Assembly (NCBI RefSeq): GCF_014174405.1
Contig: NZ_JACEGA010000001.1
Location: 866,001-930,000 of the forward strand
DNA length: 64,000 nt
DNA from: Variimorphobacter saccharofermentans
GTDB taxonomy: Bacteria > Bacillota > Clostridia > Lachnospirales > Lachnospiraceae
Direction: 5' to 3'
This document shows positions 8,513-16,781 of this stretch, one piece after another (position 1 is the stretch's first letter; every line of letters begins with the position of its first letter). The notes below the pieces were generated by a model. The model saw only the letters and a program-made list of their open reading frames with translations. It ran no database searches and was not told the DNA's origin. The translations under genes were made by a program, and so were the position numbers.

Positions 8513-9673
8513 ATGATAATTGAACCTAAAGTAAGAGGGTTTATCTGCATGACGGCACACCCGGAAGGCTGCAAAGAAAATGTTGCCAGACAGATATCGT
8601 ATATCAAAAAATTAGGAAAAACAGAGGGACCAAAAAGGGTACTTATAATAGGTGCATCTACCGGTTATGGACTGGCAACCAGAATTGCTGCAACCTATGG
8701 ATGCGATGCTTCAACGATTGGAATAATGTATGAAAAACCAGCTAATGACCGAAGAACGGCTACACCGGGCTGGTATAATACGAAAGCTTTTGAAGAGTTT
8801 GCTACAGCGGATGGTTATTATGCCAAAACCATTAATGGGGATGCTTTTTCTAAAGAAATTAAAGAGCAGACGATTGAATTAATAAAAAGTAGCATGGGAA
8901 AAGTGGACATGGTAGTCTATAGTTTGGCAGCACCCAGAAGAACCATGCCGGATGGAACGATTTACAACTCCGTACTAAAGACAGTTGGCGGTAATTTTAC
9001 GAACAAGTCATTAAATTTGAATAATAATACCATAACAGAGGCAACTATTGGTCCGGCAACGGAAGAAGAGATTCAAGCTACAATTAAGGTAATGGGCGGT
9101 GATGACTGGAAGGACTGGATTACTGAACTGGATGCTGCCGGTGTATTGGAGGAAAAGGCGGTAACAATCGCATACTCTTATATTGGACCCAAGCTGACCT
9201 ATCCGGTTTATTATCATGGAACAATTGGTCTTGCAAAAGAGCATCTATACAATACCTCTGTTGAGATTACGCAGGAGTTTTCTTCAAGAGGAATTAAAGC
9301 GTATATCTGTGTGAATAAGGCTCTTGTCACACAGGCCAGTTCAGCGATTCCTGTTGTACCGTTATATTTTGCAATACTGTATAAGGTTATGAAGGAGCAT
9401 GGGCTTCATGAAGGCTGCATCGAACAGATGGGACGTTTATTCCATGATAAATTGACGCCAGTAGGAGCGATAGTCGATGAAATGAACCGTATTCGCCTGG
9501 ATGATTATGAGATGCAGGACCATATTCAGCATAAGGTGATGGAGCTATGGGATCAGATCAACACGGAAAATGTGAATGAGCTGGCAGACTTGACAGGGTA
9601 TTGGGAAGATTTCTACCATATGTTTGGTTTCCGCTATGAGAACATTGACTATTCAAAAGATGTGGATATATAA
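8513..9673 (+). CDS. fabV: Trans-2-enoyl-CoA/ACP reductase, FabV/Ter family
   Basis: The protein reduces trans-2-enoyl thioesters with NAD(P)H in fatty-acid elongation or butyrate-type pathways. It begins IIEPKVRGFICMTAHPEGC, the FabV N-terminus. It has the nucleotide motif GASTGYGLATRIAATYG (residues about 43-59), the segment VYSLAAPRR, and the family catalytic Tyr-x8-Lys region in YSYIGPKLTYPVYYHG. It is 386 residues against about 400 for the family. ATG 8513 is chosen because the upstream ATG 8492 overlaps the TATAAT box (8488-8493) and GAGGG lies just before 8513. It is a single gene. Confidence 0.93.
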   Translation: MIIEPKVRGFICMTAHPEGCKENVARQISYIKKLGKTEGPKRVLIIGASTGYGLATRIAATYGCDASTIGIMYEKPANDRRTATPGWYNTKAFEEFATADGYYAKTINGDAFSKEIKEQTIELIKSSMGKVDMVVYSLAAPRRTMPDGTIYNSVLKTVGGNFTNKSLNLNNNTITEATIGPATEEEIQATIKVMGGDDWKDWITELDAAGVLEEKAVTIAYSYIGPKLTYPVYYHGTIGLAKEHLYNTSVEITQEFSSRGIKAYICVNKALVTQASSAIPVVPLYFAILYKVMKEHGLHEGCIEQMGRLFHDKLTPVGAIVDEMNRIRLDDYEMQDHIQHKVMELWDQINTENVNELADLTGYWEDFYHMFGFRYENIDYSKDVDI

Positions 9674-9862
9674 CGAGATCGGTATCCAGTGCCAGAAGAT
9701 TATAGGATATCGATTTATTATATCAGGTTGACAGATTATGCTTTTTATGATATTTTTGCATCAGATTATACGACTGACGGAAGTGGAATTAACCACATGA
9801 AGTATAATATACAAGAGGAGATTCATATTTCACTTGTTAGATAAAGCCGACCGTCTGGGCGA

Positions 9863-9886
9863 GAGCCTGGATAGTTGGCTCTTTTT
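9863..9886 (+). terminator. Weak terminator after fabV
   Basis: GAGCC (9863-9867) and GGCTC (9877-9881) form a short stem with a nine-base loop followed by TTTTT. It lies 190 bp past fabV and just ahead of the purH relic. The stem is only five pairs, so the call is tentative. Confidence 0.35.
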
Positions 9887-9905
9887 GTTGATACATATTA
9901 ATCAC

Positions 9906-10136
9906 GGAAAAGGAGAGTATGGAATTGGTGCAGGGCAGCAATCAAGAATTCATTGTACCAGACTGGCTGGTAATAAAGCAGATACCTGGTTTCTAAGACA
10001 GGCGCCAAAGGTGCTGAATCTGTTCCGTTATATTGCACAGCCCGGAGGATCTGTACGGGATGAGCATGTGATAAAGACCTGCGATAAATATGGTATTGCC
10101 ATGGCATTTACAGGGGTTCGTCTTTTTCATCATTAA
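9906..10136 (+). pseudogene. Relic of purH (clostridial AICAR formyltransferase type)
   Basis: The frame contains [21 protein letters not shown] and then [12 protein letters not shown], jumps directly to [18 protein letters not shown], and ends [11 protein letters not shown], the usual C-terminus of the short clostridial PurH-type formyltransferase. In intact proteins about 70 residues separate the KVLNL and YIAQPGGS blocks, so an internal deletion is likely near 10022. The upstream two thirds of the gene are missing; the residues before GKGEYGIG do not resemble the family. The TTG-started ORF that covers it has no convincing ribosome site. Confidence 0.85.
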
Positions 10137-10345
10137 GGACTGATATAATCTCCTTTTGAATCTAAATATCTGATAATGATAGATTTATAGGTATTATTGC
10201 ATAGTCCCATTCCTGATTCTGACATTGATTTGACAAAATTTTTATGTAATACTATATTTAGGATTATATATTATGGCGTTGTTATTAGAAAAGATGAAAT
10301 TCTTGTAGAATTTAATATCTTCTTGCAGCCAGGAGGGAAAGCAGT

Positions 10346-12967
10346 ATGAAGATCAGATATTTGAAAAGGATATGTTTTTTATTTATGCTTGGTATTTCAT
10401 TAACACTATTTTGGAATCAAAATAGTATGACGGCAAAAGCAGCAACACCAACATTTAAGGAAAAGAAGATTGAAATACGAGGATTAGATGAGACCCACCA
10501 GCTTACGATAAAAAACAAAGTGAAAAACAGTAAATATAAATGGTCATCTTCTAATAAGAAGGTAGCAACCGTTACGAACAATGGTCTAGTGACATCAGTA
10601 AATAAAGGAAGTGCAGTGATAAAATGTAAGATAACTTATCCATCTGGAACGACGAAGACCTTGAGCTGTGATGTGACGGTAATCATACCTTCAGAAGACA
10701 TTAGAATAAACAATGCAGCAGAGATTAATGGTGCGCATATTATGAGAGTGGGAGAGACCTATGATTTCAACCGAACTCTGACTCCCAGTAATTCATCTGA
10801 CAAAACCTATTGGTCCATTGATACCTCTGCCAGCGATACGAATCCCAATGCGATCCGTATTGATAACAGTTCGAAGGGAATCGTTACGGCCTTAAGAACT
10901 GGAAAGGTTATTCTTGTAGCGACAGCAGCAAAAGAGGCTACAGCCAAATCGGCTAAGAATAGTGAGATCAAGGACGCAATTATTATCGAGGTAATAGGTC
11001 AAGCTGATGAGGTTACATCAGCAGAGATCATAAATTCCAGAACGATTAGAGTAACGTTTGGCACTGCAATTCGGGAATCCACAGTTGTAAATTCCAATGG
11101 AAAGCTGTCAAGTAATATTGTTATTACTCCTCTTGAAGGAACCAATGGAGTAAAAGCCAAAGATCCCGGAACATTTGCTGCCAGCTTATCAAATAACTCA
11201 AAGGTTCTGACCATAACCTCCAGTAATACCTTTAACGGTAAATATGGTATCACGTTCACGAATAGAATCTTAACATCGGAAGGAAAGAGTATCTATCAGG
11301 ATTATGTCGTTCTTAGCTATTCGGACGGATCCTCAGGTAATAATACGGACAATTCGACGGGTAATACCGGTACGAATGATGATACGATATATGATACAGA
11401 TGCACCGGAGGTTTCCTCCATTGAGCTGGATGGGGATGGAATGACTACGATCATTACCTTTAAGGAGAAAATGGACTTTACTTATTTCAGAGTTAATGAT
11501 GCAAGAGTAGCTTCCAGCACTACTGCTGTTCAGACAAGTACAATCAGCTTCCTGAACAATGAAACGAATTATAATTTCAGCTCCGATGGTAAATCAATTA
11601 GAATTAACTTATCACCGATTGACTCTAAGGATTACAACAAGTCCTTTGTTGTAACAATCTCCGGGTTAAGGGATAAGGCAGGTAATGATTTAATCAATGG
11701 TAGCTTTGATGCAATAATACGCACGGATACTAATCCAAAGCCTCAGGCAAGGCCGATTTCAGTGACTCGTACATCCTATGATACGATTACCGCAGCCTTT
11801 ACACGCTCCATTCGTGATCCTGGTTATGCATATATCAATAACAGCGGGTATATTTACGGTGAAGTTGATTTGGATAATAGCAGACTGGTACATTATAAGT
11901 TGTCAAGTTATGACGTTACATTAACCGGTACCCAGAAAGTATCCATCGGTCATTGGGATAGCTATAATGTAATATCGAATGATACCTATGCAAATCAAAT
12001 GTATGATTTTAATGTATACTTCACAACGGAAACAGTAAGACCTGTATTGATTTCCTATGAATTCAACTCAGATCTTAGCATTCTTACTCTTAAGTATAGT
12101 GAAGACGTGCATTTGAATTCTAGTAGTGGTTACCTGGATGCAAAAATGGCATCTTATCAATACAATGACAGCAATATAGGTATGATAGAGTATTCTGAGA
12201 TTAGTACGGTAGACAATGTAATCGAAATTATGTTAAAGAATCTCACGATATATGGGGATTATACCTTTACGATACCGGAAGGCTTTATCGTTGATAATTA
12301 CCGGAATTATTGTAGAAGCAGTGTAGTAACCGTACATAATCGAAGTGGAATGCAAGCCGTTAGTAAACTTGCTGAGCCATATTCCATAGAGCAATCCGAG
12401 GCAAATCATTCCATCATCAACATTAAGTTTGCTGATAAACTGGATAATACTACAGCTTTGAATGTTAATAATTATTCGATTTCCGGTGCAACAGTGAAAG
12501 AAGTGAAGCTGATCAATAATTCAACCTATGGTTCTACCGTTCAGCTTGTTCTGGAAAAGGGAAGTATTACTACTACAGGCAAGCAGAGTATTACCATATC
12601 CGGTATTAAGGGATATAACAACAGCTTCTCTGAGATGGAGGAATATACTACTAATATTAATTTAGTAGAGAATACAGATCCAGAGCTTAAGAGCATTAAG
12701 TTCAACGATAAGACACGGAATACAGTAGAGTTAACCTTTACAGAAGCTGTGAAAGGAAGTATGTCAGTTACTGTACAGGAACGTTCTACAGGATATATCA
12801 TTGGTAGTACGGTGTCTGTGTCGGGGGATAAGGTTATTATTACCTTGGATACAATTCCTGAAGATGGTACTTACCTGAAGATATTCGTTCATAATAATAG
12901 CATCACTGACCTCAATGACAATGAGTCAATCGTTAATCCGGTATTGAATGCGTTGGTGAATTACTAG
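10346..12967 (+). CDS. Large secreted Big2/SbsA-like Ig-domain protein
   Basis: This 873-residue protein has a signal peptide (MKIRYLKRICFLFMLGISL, cleavage near AKAA, about residue 34). Residues about 45-110 form a Big2 domain (core KWSSSNKKVATV with NGLVTSVNKGSAVI), followed by a second looser Big2-like unit to about 215. The rest has repeating SbsA/Big_5-type strands with the pattern T-x-x-x-x-F: TIRVTFGTAI, TTIITFKEKM, ILTLKYSEDV, IINIKFADKL and VELTFTEAV. There is a Ser/Gly/Asn linker at about 330-350. It has no SLH or sortase signal in the frame. AGGAGGG precedes ATG. It probably belongs to the cell surface. Confidence 0.8.
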   Translation: MKIRYLKRICFLFMLGISLTLFWNQNSMTAKAATPTFKEKKIEIRGLDETHQLTIKNKVKNSKYKWSSSNKKVATVTNNGLVTSVNKGSAVIKCKITYPSGTTKTLSCDVTVIIPSEDIRINNAAEINGAHIMRVGETYDFNRTLTPSNSSDKTYWSIDTSASDTNPNAIRIDNSSKGIVTALRTGKVILVATAAKEATAKSAKNSEIKDAIIIEVIGQADEVTSAEIINSRTIRVTFGTAIRESTVVNSNGKLSSNIVITPLEGTNGVKAKDPGTFAASLSNNSKVLTITSSNTFNGKYGITFTNRILTSEGKSIYQDYVVLSYSDGSSGNNTDNSTGNTGTNDDTIYDTDAPEVSSIELDGDGMTTIITFKEKMDFTYFRVNDARVASSTTAVQTSTISFLNNETNYNFSSDGKSIRINLSPIDSKDYNKSFVVTISGLRDKAGNDLINGSFDAIIRTDTNPKPQARPISVTRTSYDTITAAFTRSIRDPGYAYINNSGYIYGEVDLDNSRLVHYKLSSYDVTLTGTQKVSIGHWDSYNVISNDTYANQMYDFNVYFTTETVRPVLISYEFNSDLSILTLKYSEDVHLNSSSGYLDAKMASYQYNDSNIGMIEYSEISTVDNVIEIMLKNLTIYGDYTFTIPEGFIVDNYRNYCRSSVVTVHNRSGMQAVSKLAEPYSIEQSEANHSIINIKFADKLDNTTALNVNNYSISGATVKEVKLINNSTYGSTVQLVLEKGSITTTGKQSITISGIKGYNNSFSEMEEYTTNINLVENTDPELKSIKFNDKTRNTVELTFTEAVKGSMSVTVQERSTGYIIGSTVSVSGDKVIITLDTIPEDGTYLKIFVHNNSITDLNDNESIVNPVLNALVNY

Positions 12968-12998
12968 ATATAATATAATAATATCAAAAATATTAATA

Positions 12999-13022
12999 CG
13001 GCCTGCCGATTTTGGCAGGCCG
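12999..13022 (+). terminator. Hairpin between the Ig protein and GNAT genes
   Basis: CGGCCTGCC (12999-13007) and GGCAGGCCG (13014-13022) form a perfect GC-rich 9-bp stem. No clear T-run follows and the next ATG is only 14 bp away, so termination may be partial. Confidence 0.6.
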
Positions 13023-13035
13023 TTGACGGAGAAAT

Positions 13036-13785
13036 ATGAATACGACGATTAAAACAATTGAAGATTTATCACTGAATGCATGGCCATCCCATCAAATGGA
13101 GCTTTATGATGGATGGATCTTAAGATTTTCTCATTTTTATACTCACAGAACGAATAGTGTGGAACAGTTTGGTACCTCGACCTTATCTTGGCGTGAAAAG
13201 ATCCCGTACTGTGAAGCCGCATATAAGCGATGGGGGACACCGGTCATCTTTAAAATCAGTCCTTTGGTATCAAAGGATTTTGACTATATACTGGAAAATC
13301 GCAATTATGAAATACAGCATACAACCAATGTCATGGTATTGGACCTGGCTGATGCAGTTATGGATGCTTCGATGGAGGAAGTAACAATCAGTTATCACAT
13401 TGACCGGACCTGGGTTGACAGTTTACTGGATTTAAAAGGTACAACAAATGCGATACATAGAACCATTGTACCTACTATGTATAACGCTATAGCCAAGGAT
13501 ACCATCTGTGTATCTATTATAAGAGAGGGCACTATCATAGGAACAGGTCTTGGAATTCTTGATCGGGATTATGTTGGAGTATATGCCATTCACGTAAGAG
13601 AAGATTACCGTAAGAAAGGTCTGGCACGTTCCCTGTGTACCTGTATTCTAAAAGAGGGTATGAAGAAGGGTGCTACAAAGGCTTATTTACAGGTGGTGGA
13701 TGGGAATGATCCGGCTTTCCGATTGTACCAGTCGCTGGGCTTTCAGAATTTCTATACCTACTGGTTTCGTGTAAGAAATGAATAG
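13036..13785 (+). CDS. GNAT-family N-acetyltransferase
   Basis: This 249-residue protein has a C-terminal GNAT domain. Acetyl-CoA-binding motif A reads VYAIHVREDYRKKGLARSL (about residues 177-195) and motif B ends in DPAFRLYQSLGF (about 226-237). The N-terminal half (WPSHQMELYDGWILRF, then HRTNSV) resembles the extra domain of two-domain GNATs. The substrate is unknown. It follows the Ig-like protein gene after a hairpin and faces the cysK-like operon. Confidence 0.85.
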   Translation: MNTTIKTIEDLSLNAWPSHQMELYDGWILRFSHFYTHRTNSVEQFGTSTLSWREKIPYCEAAYKRWGTPVIFKISPLVSKDFDYILENRNYEIQHTTNVMVLDLADAVMDASMEEVTISYHIDRTWVDSLLDLKGTTNAIHRTIVPTMYNAIAKDTICVSIIREGTIIGTGLGILDRDYVGVYAIHVREDYRKKGLARSLCTCILKEGMKKGATKAYLQVVDGNDPAFRLYQSLGFQNFYTYWFRVRNE

Positions 13786-13821
13786 AATGAGTCATCAGGC
13801 AGAATGCGATTAGAATAAAAA

Positions 13822-13896
13822 AGTGGCTGTTACATAATATATTCGTGGGGACTAGATTGATCATAATCCCTGTAGTTACATTATGTAGCAGCCATT
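13822..13896. terminator. Long hairpin between convergent genes
   Basis: TGGCTGTTACATAAT (about 13822-13836) pairs with ATTATGTAGCAGCCA (about 13881-13895), with a one-base bulge on each side. The loop is about 44 bases. A flanking A-run and T-run suit termination from both sides, for the GNAT gene and the cysK-like operon. Confidence 0.65.
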
Positions 13897-13919
13897 TGAT
13901 TTATATGTATGATAATCCC

Positions 13920-14900
13920 TTATAGAGATGCAGAGTTCGTCCCGTGAAACACTTCTTTATAAAAATCTTCGTATTGATATCCAAAATCAGCAGATTCCAC
14001 TACGATAGTTTTACCTTCGCCAATTGTTTCTGCTAATTTCAATGAAACAGCTACATTAGCACAAGACGATATTCCTAAATATAATCCCTCTTTTTTGACC
14101 AGATCCCTTGCAGTATTAACTGCTTCACTATAACTGACATTAATGCATTGATCAACGATTTTCGTATCAAAAACAGAAGAAACCAAGCCGATGGAAGCAC
14201 CTTGGATTTTGTGAGGAACGGAAACACCATTCAATATATCACATCCTTGTGGCTGCATTGCCACGACAATTGTTTTATCATTGGCCTCTTTTAGTCGTTT
14301 GCCTGCACCAGTTATAGTACCCCCACTGCCGACAGCAGAAATGAAGTAATCAATATGTTTAACCTGATCTAGAATCTCTTTCCCGGTAAAATTATAATGG
14401 GCCATGGGATTTGAGGGATTTGATAATTGATCTAGCCAGATATAGTTTTTATTTTCAGATACGATCTCTTTAACGAGCCTAATATGTGAGTCGCTTCCTG
14501 TTGTGCTGTCGGATAGTAAAACCCTGGCACCATAACCTCTTAGCAAATTAATATTTTGCTTACTATAATTATCGGGTATGACCAAAGTAATATCATAACC
14601 TCTATTGATTGCCATTAATGTTAATCCCAGTCCGGTATTTCCACCGGTGGGTTCGATTAATGATGCTCTAGTACCCGGTTTCAGTAATCCGTTTTTCTCG
14701 GCGTCTAATATCATCTGATAGGACACTCTGGCTTTTTTACTGCCTCCGGGATTACAGCCTTCTAGCTTTATGTAAATGTTCGCTTTTGATTGGGGAACCA
14801 TTCTGGTGAGCTTAACCATTGGGGTATTCCCCATATAATTCATATAGTTTTCTTTCATAAATTCTGCAGTATATCTGCTACTCCTTTCATAATCTGACAA
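13920..14900 (-). CDS. Cysteine-synthase-like PLP enzyme (CysK family)
   Basis: This is a beta-replacement PLP enzyme that would join a nucleophile such as sulfide to O-acetylserine. Of 326 residues, the PLP lysine is expected at Lys56 in PGGSKKAR (usual PGGSVKDR, so the Asp is Ala here). The substrate loop is PTGGNTG (84-90; usual T-S-G-N-T-G) and the phosphate loop is GSGGTITGAGK. The altered loops hint at a nucleophile or substrate other than those of standard CysK (inference). It is the last gene of a minus-strand operon with a LysE exporter (35 bp upstream) and a CysE-like acetyltransferase. Confidence 0.85.
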   Translation of the reverse strand: MSDYERSSRYTAEFMKENYMNYMGNTPMVKLTRMVPQSKANIYIKLEGCNPGGSKKARVSYQMILDAEKNGLLKPGTRASLIEPTGGNTGLGLTLMAINRGYDITLVIPDNYSKQNINLLRGYGARVLLSDSTTGSDSHIRLVKEIVSENKNYIWLDQLSNPSNPMAHYNFTGKEILDQVKHIDYFISAVGSGGTITGAGKRLKEANDKTIVVAMQPQGCDILNGVSVPHKIQGASIGLVSSVFDTKIVDQCINVSYSEAVNTARDLVKKEGLYLGISSCANVAVSLKLAETIGEGKTIVVESADFGYQYEDFYKEVFHGTNSASL

Positions 14901-14935
14901 TAATCCGGTATAGAAAAATGTTTGTTCACTTAGGA

Positions 14936-15550
14936 TTAATAAGGGCTTTTTCCCATAAGGACATCGAATACATGATCTTTGAAAATACTGATGGATACGT
15001 AGAGCAATAGGACTCCCATTAGCTTATTAAATATTAATAAGATTTTTTTCTGCTTAATTAAATCACTGAAGAATTGTCCAACCAAGCAATACATTGAGGG
15101 CGCACCGATTACCAATAATCCAAATACTATGGACATGATCAAAATATTGATGCCATTAATATTATTAGCAGGAAAATTAATGGTTGCTATTGGTAAGGCA
15201 GCTAATATAGCCTTTGGATTAATGATTTGCATAAGAAATCCATCACGCAACGTTAATGTGTTTTTCTTCATTTGTTCTTCTATTGTGACATCTTCTTTAA
15301 AGATTTTGATTGCAAGATAGAAGATATATAGCCCTCCAAGAATACTGGTATAAAGCAGGTATTCTTTTTTTATGAGTTTTTCCCCTGAGTAGCCGCAGAC
15401 GAAAAATAATATAAACATGGCGATTCCCACTCCGGTAAAAAAGCCGATTGATTTCCTAAATTTTTTATTTAGACCCAATGTTAGGCCCATGATATTCACC
15501 GGCCCCGGTGTGTACATGATTCCAATACCGTATAATAACATCTGTAGCAT
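14936..15550 (-). CDS. LysE/RhtB-family amino acid exporter
   Basis: This 204-residue membrane protein has about six hydrophobic segments and the family signature near the start (GIGIMYTPGPVNIMGLTLGL). It exports amino acids or derivatives across the membrane. It lies between the CysE-like and CysK-like genes (25 and 35 bp gaps), so the product of those enzymes is its likely cargo (inference). Export of cysteine or O-acetylserine by this family is known from related transporters such as EamB. Confidence 0.85.
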   Translation of the reverse strand: MLQMLLYGIGIMYTPGPVNIMGLTLGLNKKFRKSIGFFTGVGIAMFILFFVCGYSGEKLIKKEYLLYTSILGGLYIFYLAIKIFKEDVTIEEQMKKNTLTLRDGFLMQIINPKAILAALPIATINFPANNINGINILIMSIVFGLLVIGAPSMYCLVGQFFSDLIKQKKILLIFNKLMGVLLLYVSISIFKDHVFDVLMGKSPY

Positions 15551-15575
15551 ATGATCTCCTCTTTTCTTTATTTAA

Positions 15576-16595
15576 TTAGTTATTCTGTACATATTGAACA
15601 TTCGTGTAATTAGTGTAAATGCTATTTAGAAAAGGATTGTTGATTAAATAGATACTCTCGTTTTCATCAATCATTATTTGTAGATTGATACTATTTCCGA
15701 TTTCCATATCAGAGCTTCTTTGGTACTCGATTTTAAAAGCCAAGTATTTATTAGTACGTATTTGAATAGATATTTTGAGATTCTCAATGGGTATGTAATA
15801 CTCATCCACAGCAATGATATGGGAATTCTCTAAGTTTTCTCCATATATAACAAATACAGAATCCTCTTTTGGAACTAGAGCGTAAACATTAATATTACTG
15901 AATATATTGTTATTCTTTATCAGTTGAATTTGATTTTTGATTATTACTTTTTGATTGCTGGGAATATCATTTAACACGACGGCACAGGGGGCAATCATCA
16001 CATTATTACCAATGTTCACTGGGCCTAACACTCTGCTAAATGCGCCTATTTCAACGTTATTTCCGATACCGGGATGACGCTTTCCTTTTGGATTATTTGC
16101 GATTCCTCTGGCTCCTAGAATCACTCCTTGAAGTATATAACAGTTATTTCCTATCTCAGTCGTCTCGCCGATAACGGTTCCTGTACCATGATCAATTACA
16201 AAACCATTCCCGATTTTTGCACCTGGATTTATTTCAATTCCTGTTTGGTACTTCGCATACTCGGATATTTTTCTGGCCAATCTATGACGTGATTCATAGG
16301 TTAAGTCGTTACAATATCTAATTTCGTTTGCGATACGATAGTAAACAACTGCTTCGAAGGATTTATATGCTTGCAGAATAATATTCGCAGAACCGTTAGA
16401 TGCAGGATCTCTTTCTACAAAGGATAAGAGGTCTGAATATAATTTATGAATAATTTGAGTTTCTAGATATTTTGCCCGAGGAGTTGATAAATTCAAATCT
16501 ATATAATCTTTATAGGATATAAATTGATTTAACACTTTTGAGATCTTTAAGTATATTTGATATTGAATGTCATCTTGATGTAGCTTTTTCTGCAT
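15576..16595 (-). CDS. Serine O-acetyltransferase-like protein with extra C-terminal domain
   Basis: This 339-residue protein has an N-terminal helical domain (1-115), a left-handed hexapeptide beta-helix (about 118-215) and a C-terminal extension of about 118 residues. The catalytic region is conserved: VIDHGTGTVIGE (134-145) and GKRHPGIGNNVEIGA (171-185). The extension (about 222-339) is rich in Ile/Asn and beta-prone and is absent from ordinary CysE (about 220-310 residues). It would make O-acetylserine from serine and acetyl-CoA. It is first in the operon, behind AAGGAGG at about 16602-16608, and divergent from the MocR gene. Its base composition looks more AT-rich than that of its neighbours. 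Confidence 0.8.
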   Translation of the reverse strand: MQKKLHQDDIQYQIYLKISKVLNQFISYKDYIDLNLSTPRAKYLETQIIHKLYSDLLSFVERDPASNGSANIILQAYKSFEAVVYYRIANEIRYCNDLTYESRHRLARKISEYAKYQTGIEINPGAKIGNGFVIDHGTGTVIGETTEIGNNCYILQGVILGARGIANNPKGKRHPGIGNNVEIGAFSRVLGPVNIGNNVMIAPCAVVLNDIPSNQKVIIKNQIQLIKNNNIFSNINVYALVPKEDSVFVIYGENLENSHIIAVDEYYIPIENLKISIQIRTNKYLAFKIEYQRSSDMEIGNSINLQIMIDENESIYLINNPFLNSIYTNYTNVQYVQNN

Positions 16596-16681
16596 TTATA
16601 GGCCTCCTTATATGATGTATTCGGATTGCATTTTTATTGTTTATAAGATTGTTATCTGAAGTTTAATCTTTAGATACTATT

Positions 16682-16710
16682 TTGCAATAATTTACATTGT
16701 ATGGTATAAT
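16682..16710 (+). promoter_or_regulatory. Promoter of the MocR gene
   Basis: TTGCAA (16682-16687) and TATAAT (16705-16710) are separated by 17 bp, a near-ideal sigma-A promoter. Transcription would start near 16717, so the direct repeats at 16732 and 16756 fall in the leader and across the start codon. Confidence 0.7.
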
Positions 16711-16731
16711 ATTCTTATTCATTGTAAAAGA

Positions 16732-16781
16732 GCCACCTAAAAGAGAAAATATGGTGCCACCTAAAGAGGGTATAATATGGT
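16732..16781 (+). promoter_or_regulatory. Direct repeats, likely MocR operator
   Basis: GCCACCTAAAAGAGAAAATA followed by TGGT (16732-16755) is repeated at 16756-16781 as GCCACCTAAAGAGGGTATAA followed by TATGGT. The second copy covers both the ribosome site (AAAGAGGG) and the ATG at 16777. Direct repeats of about this spacing are typical targets of MocR/PdxR-type dimers, so autoregulation is likely (inference). Confidence 0.6.

Noticed and set aside
9834..9905. TTG-started N-terminus ahead of the purH relic
   Set aside because: No family-like sequence, no convincing ribosome site, and a weak terminator inside it. I treat only the PurH-like part as a relic.
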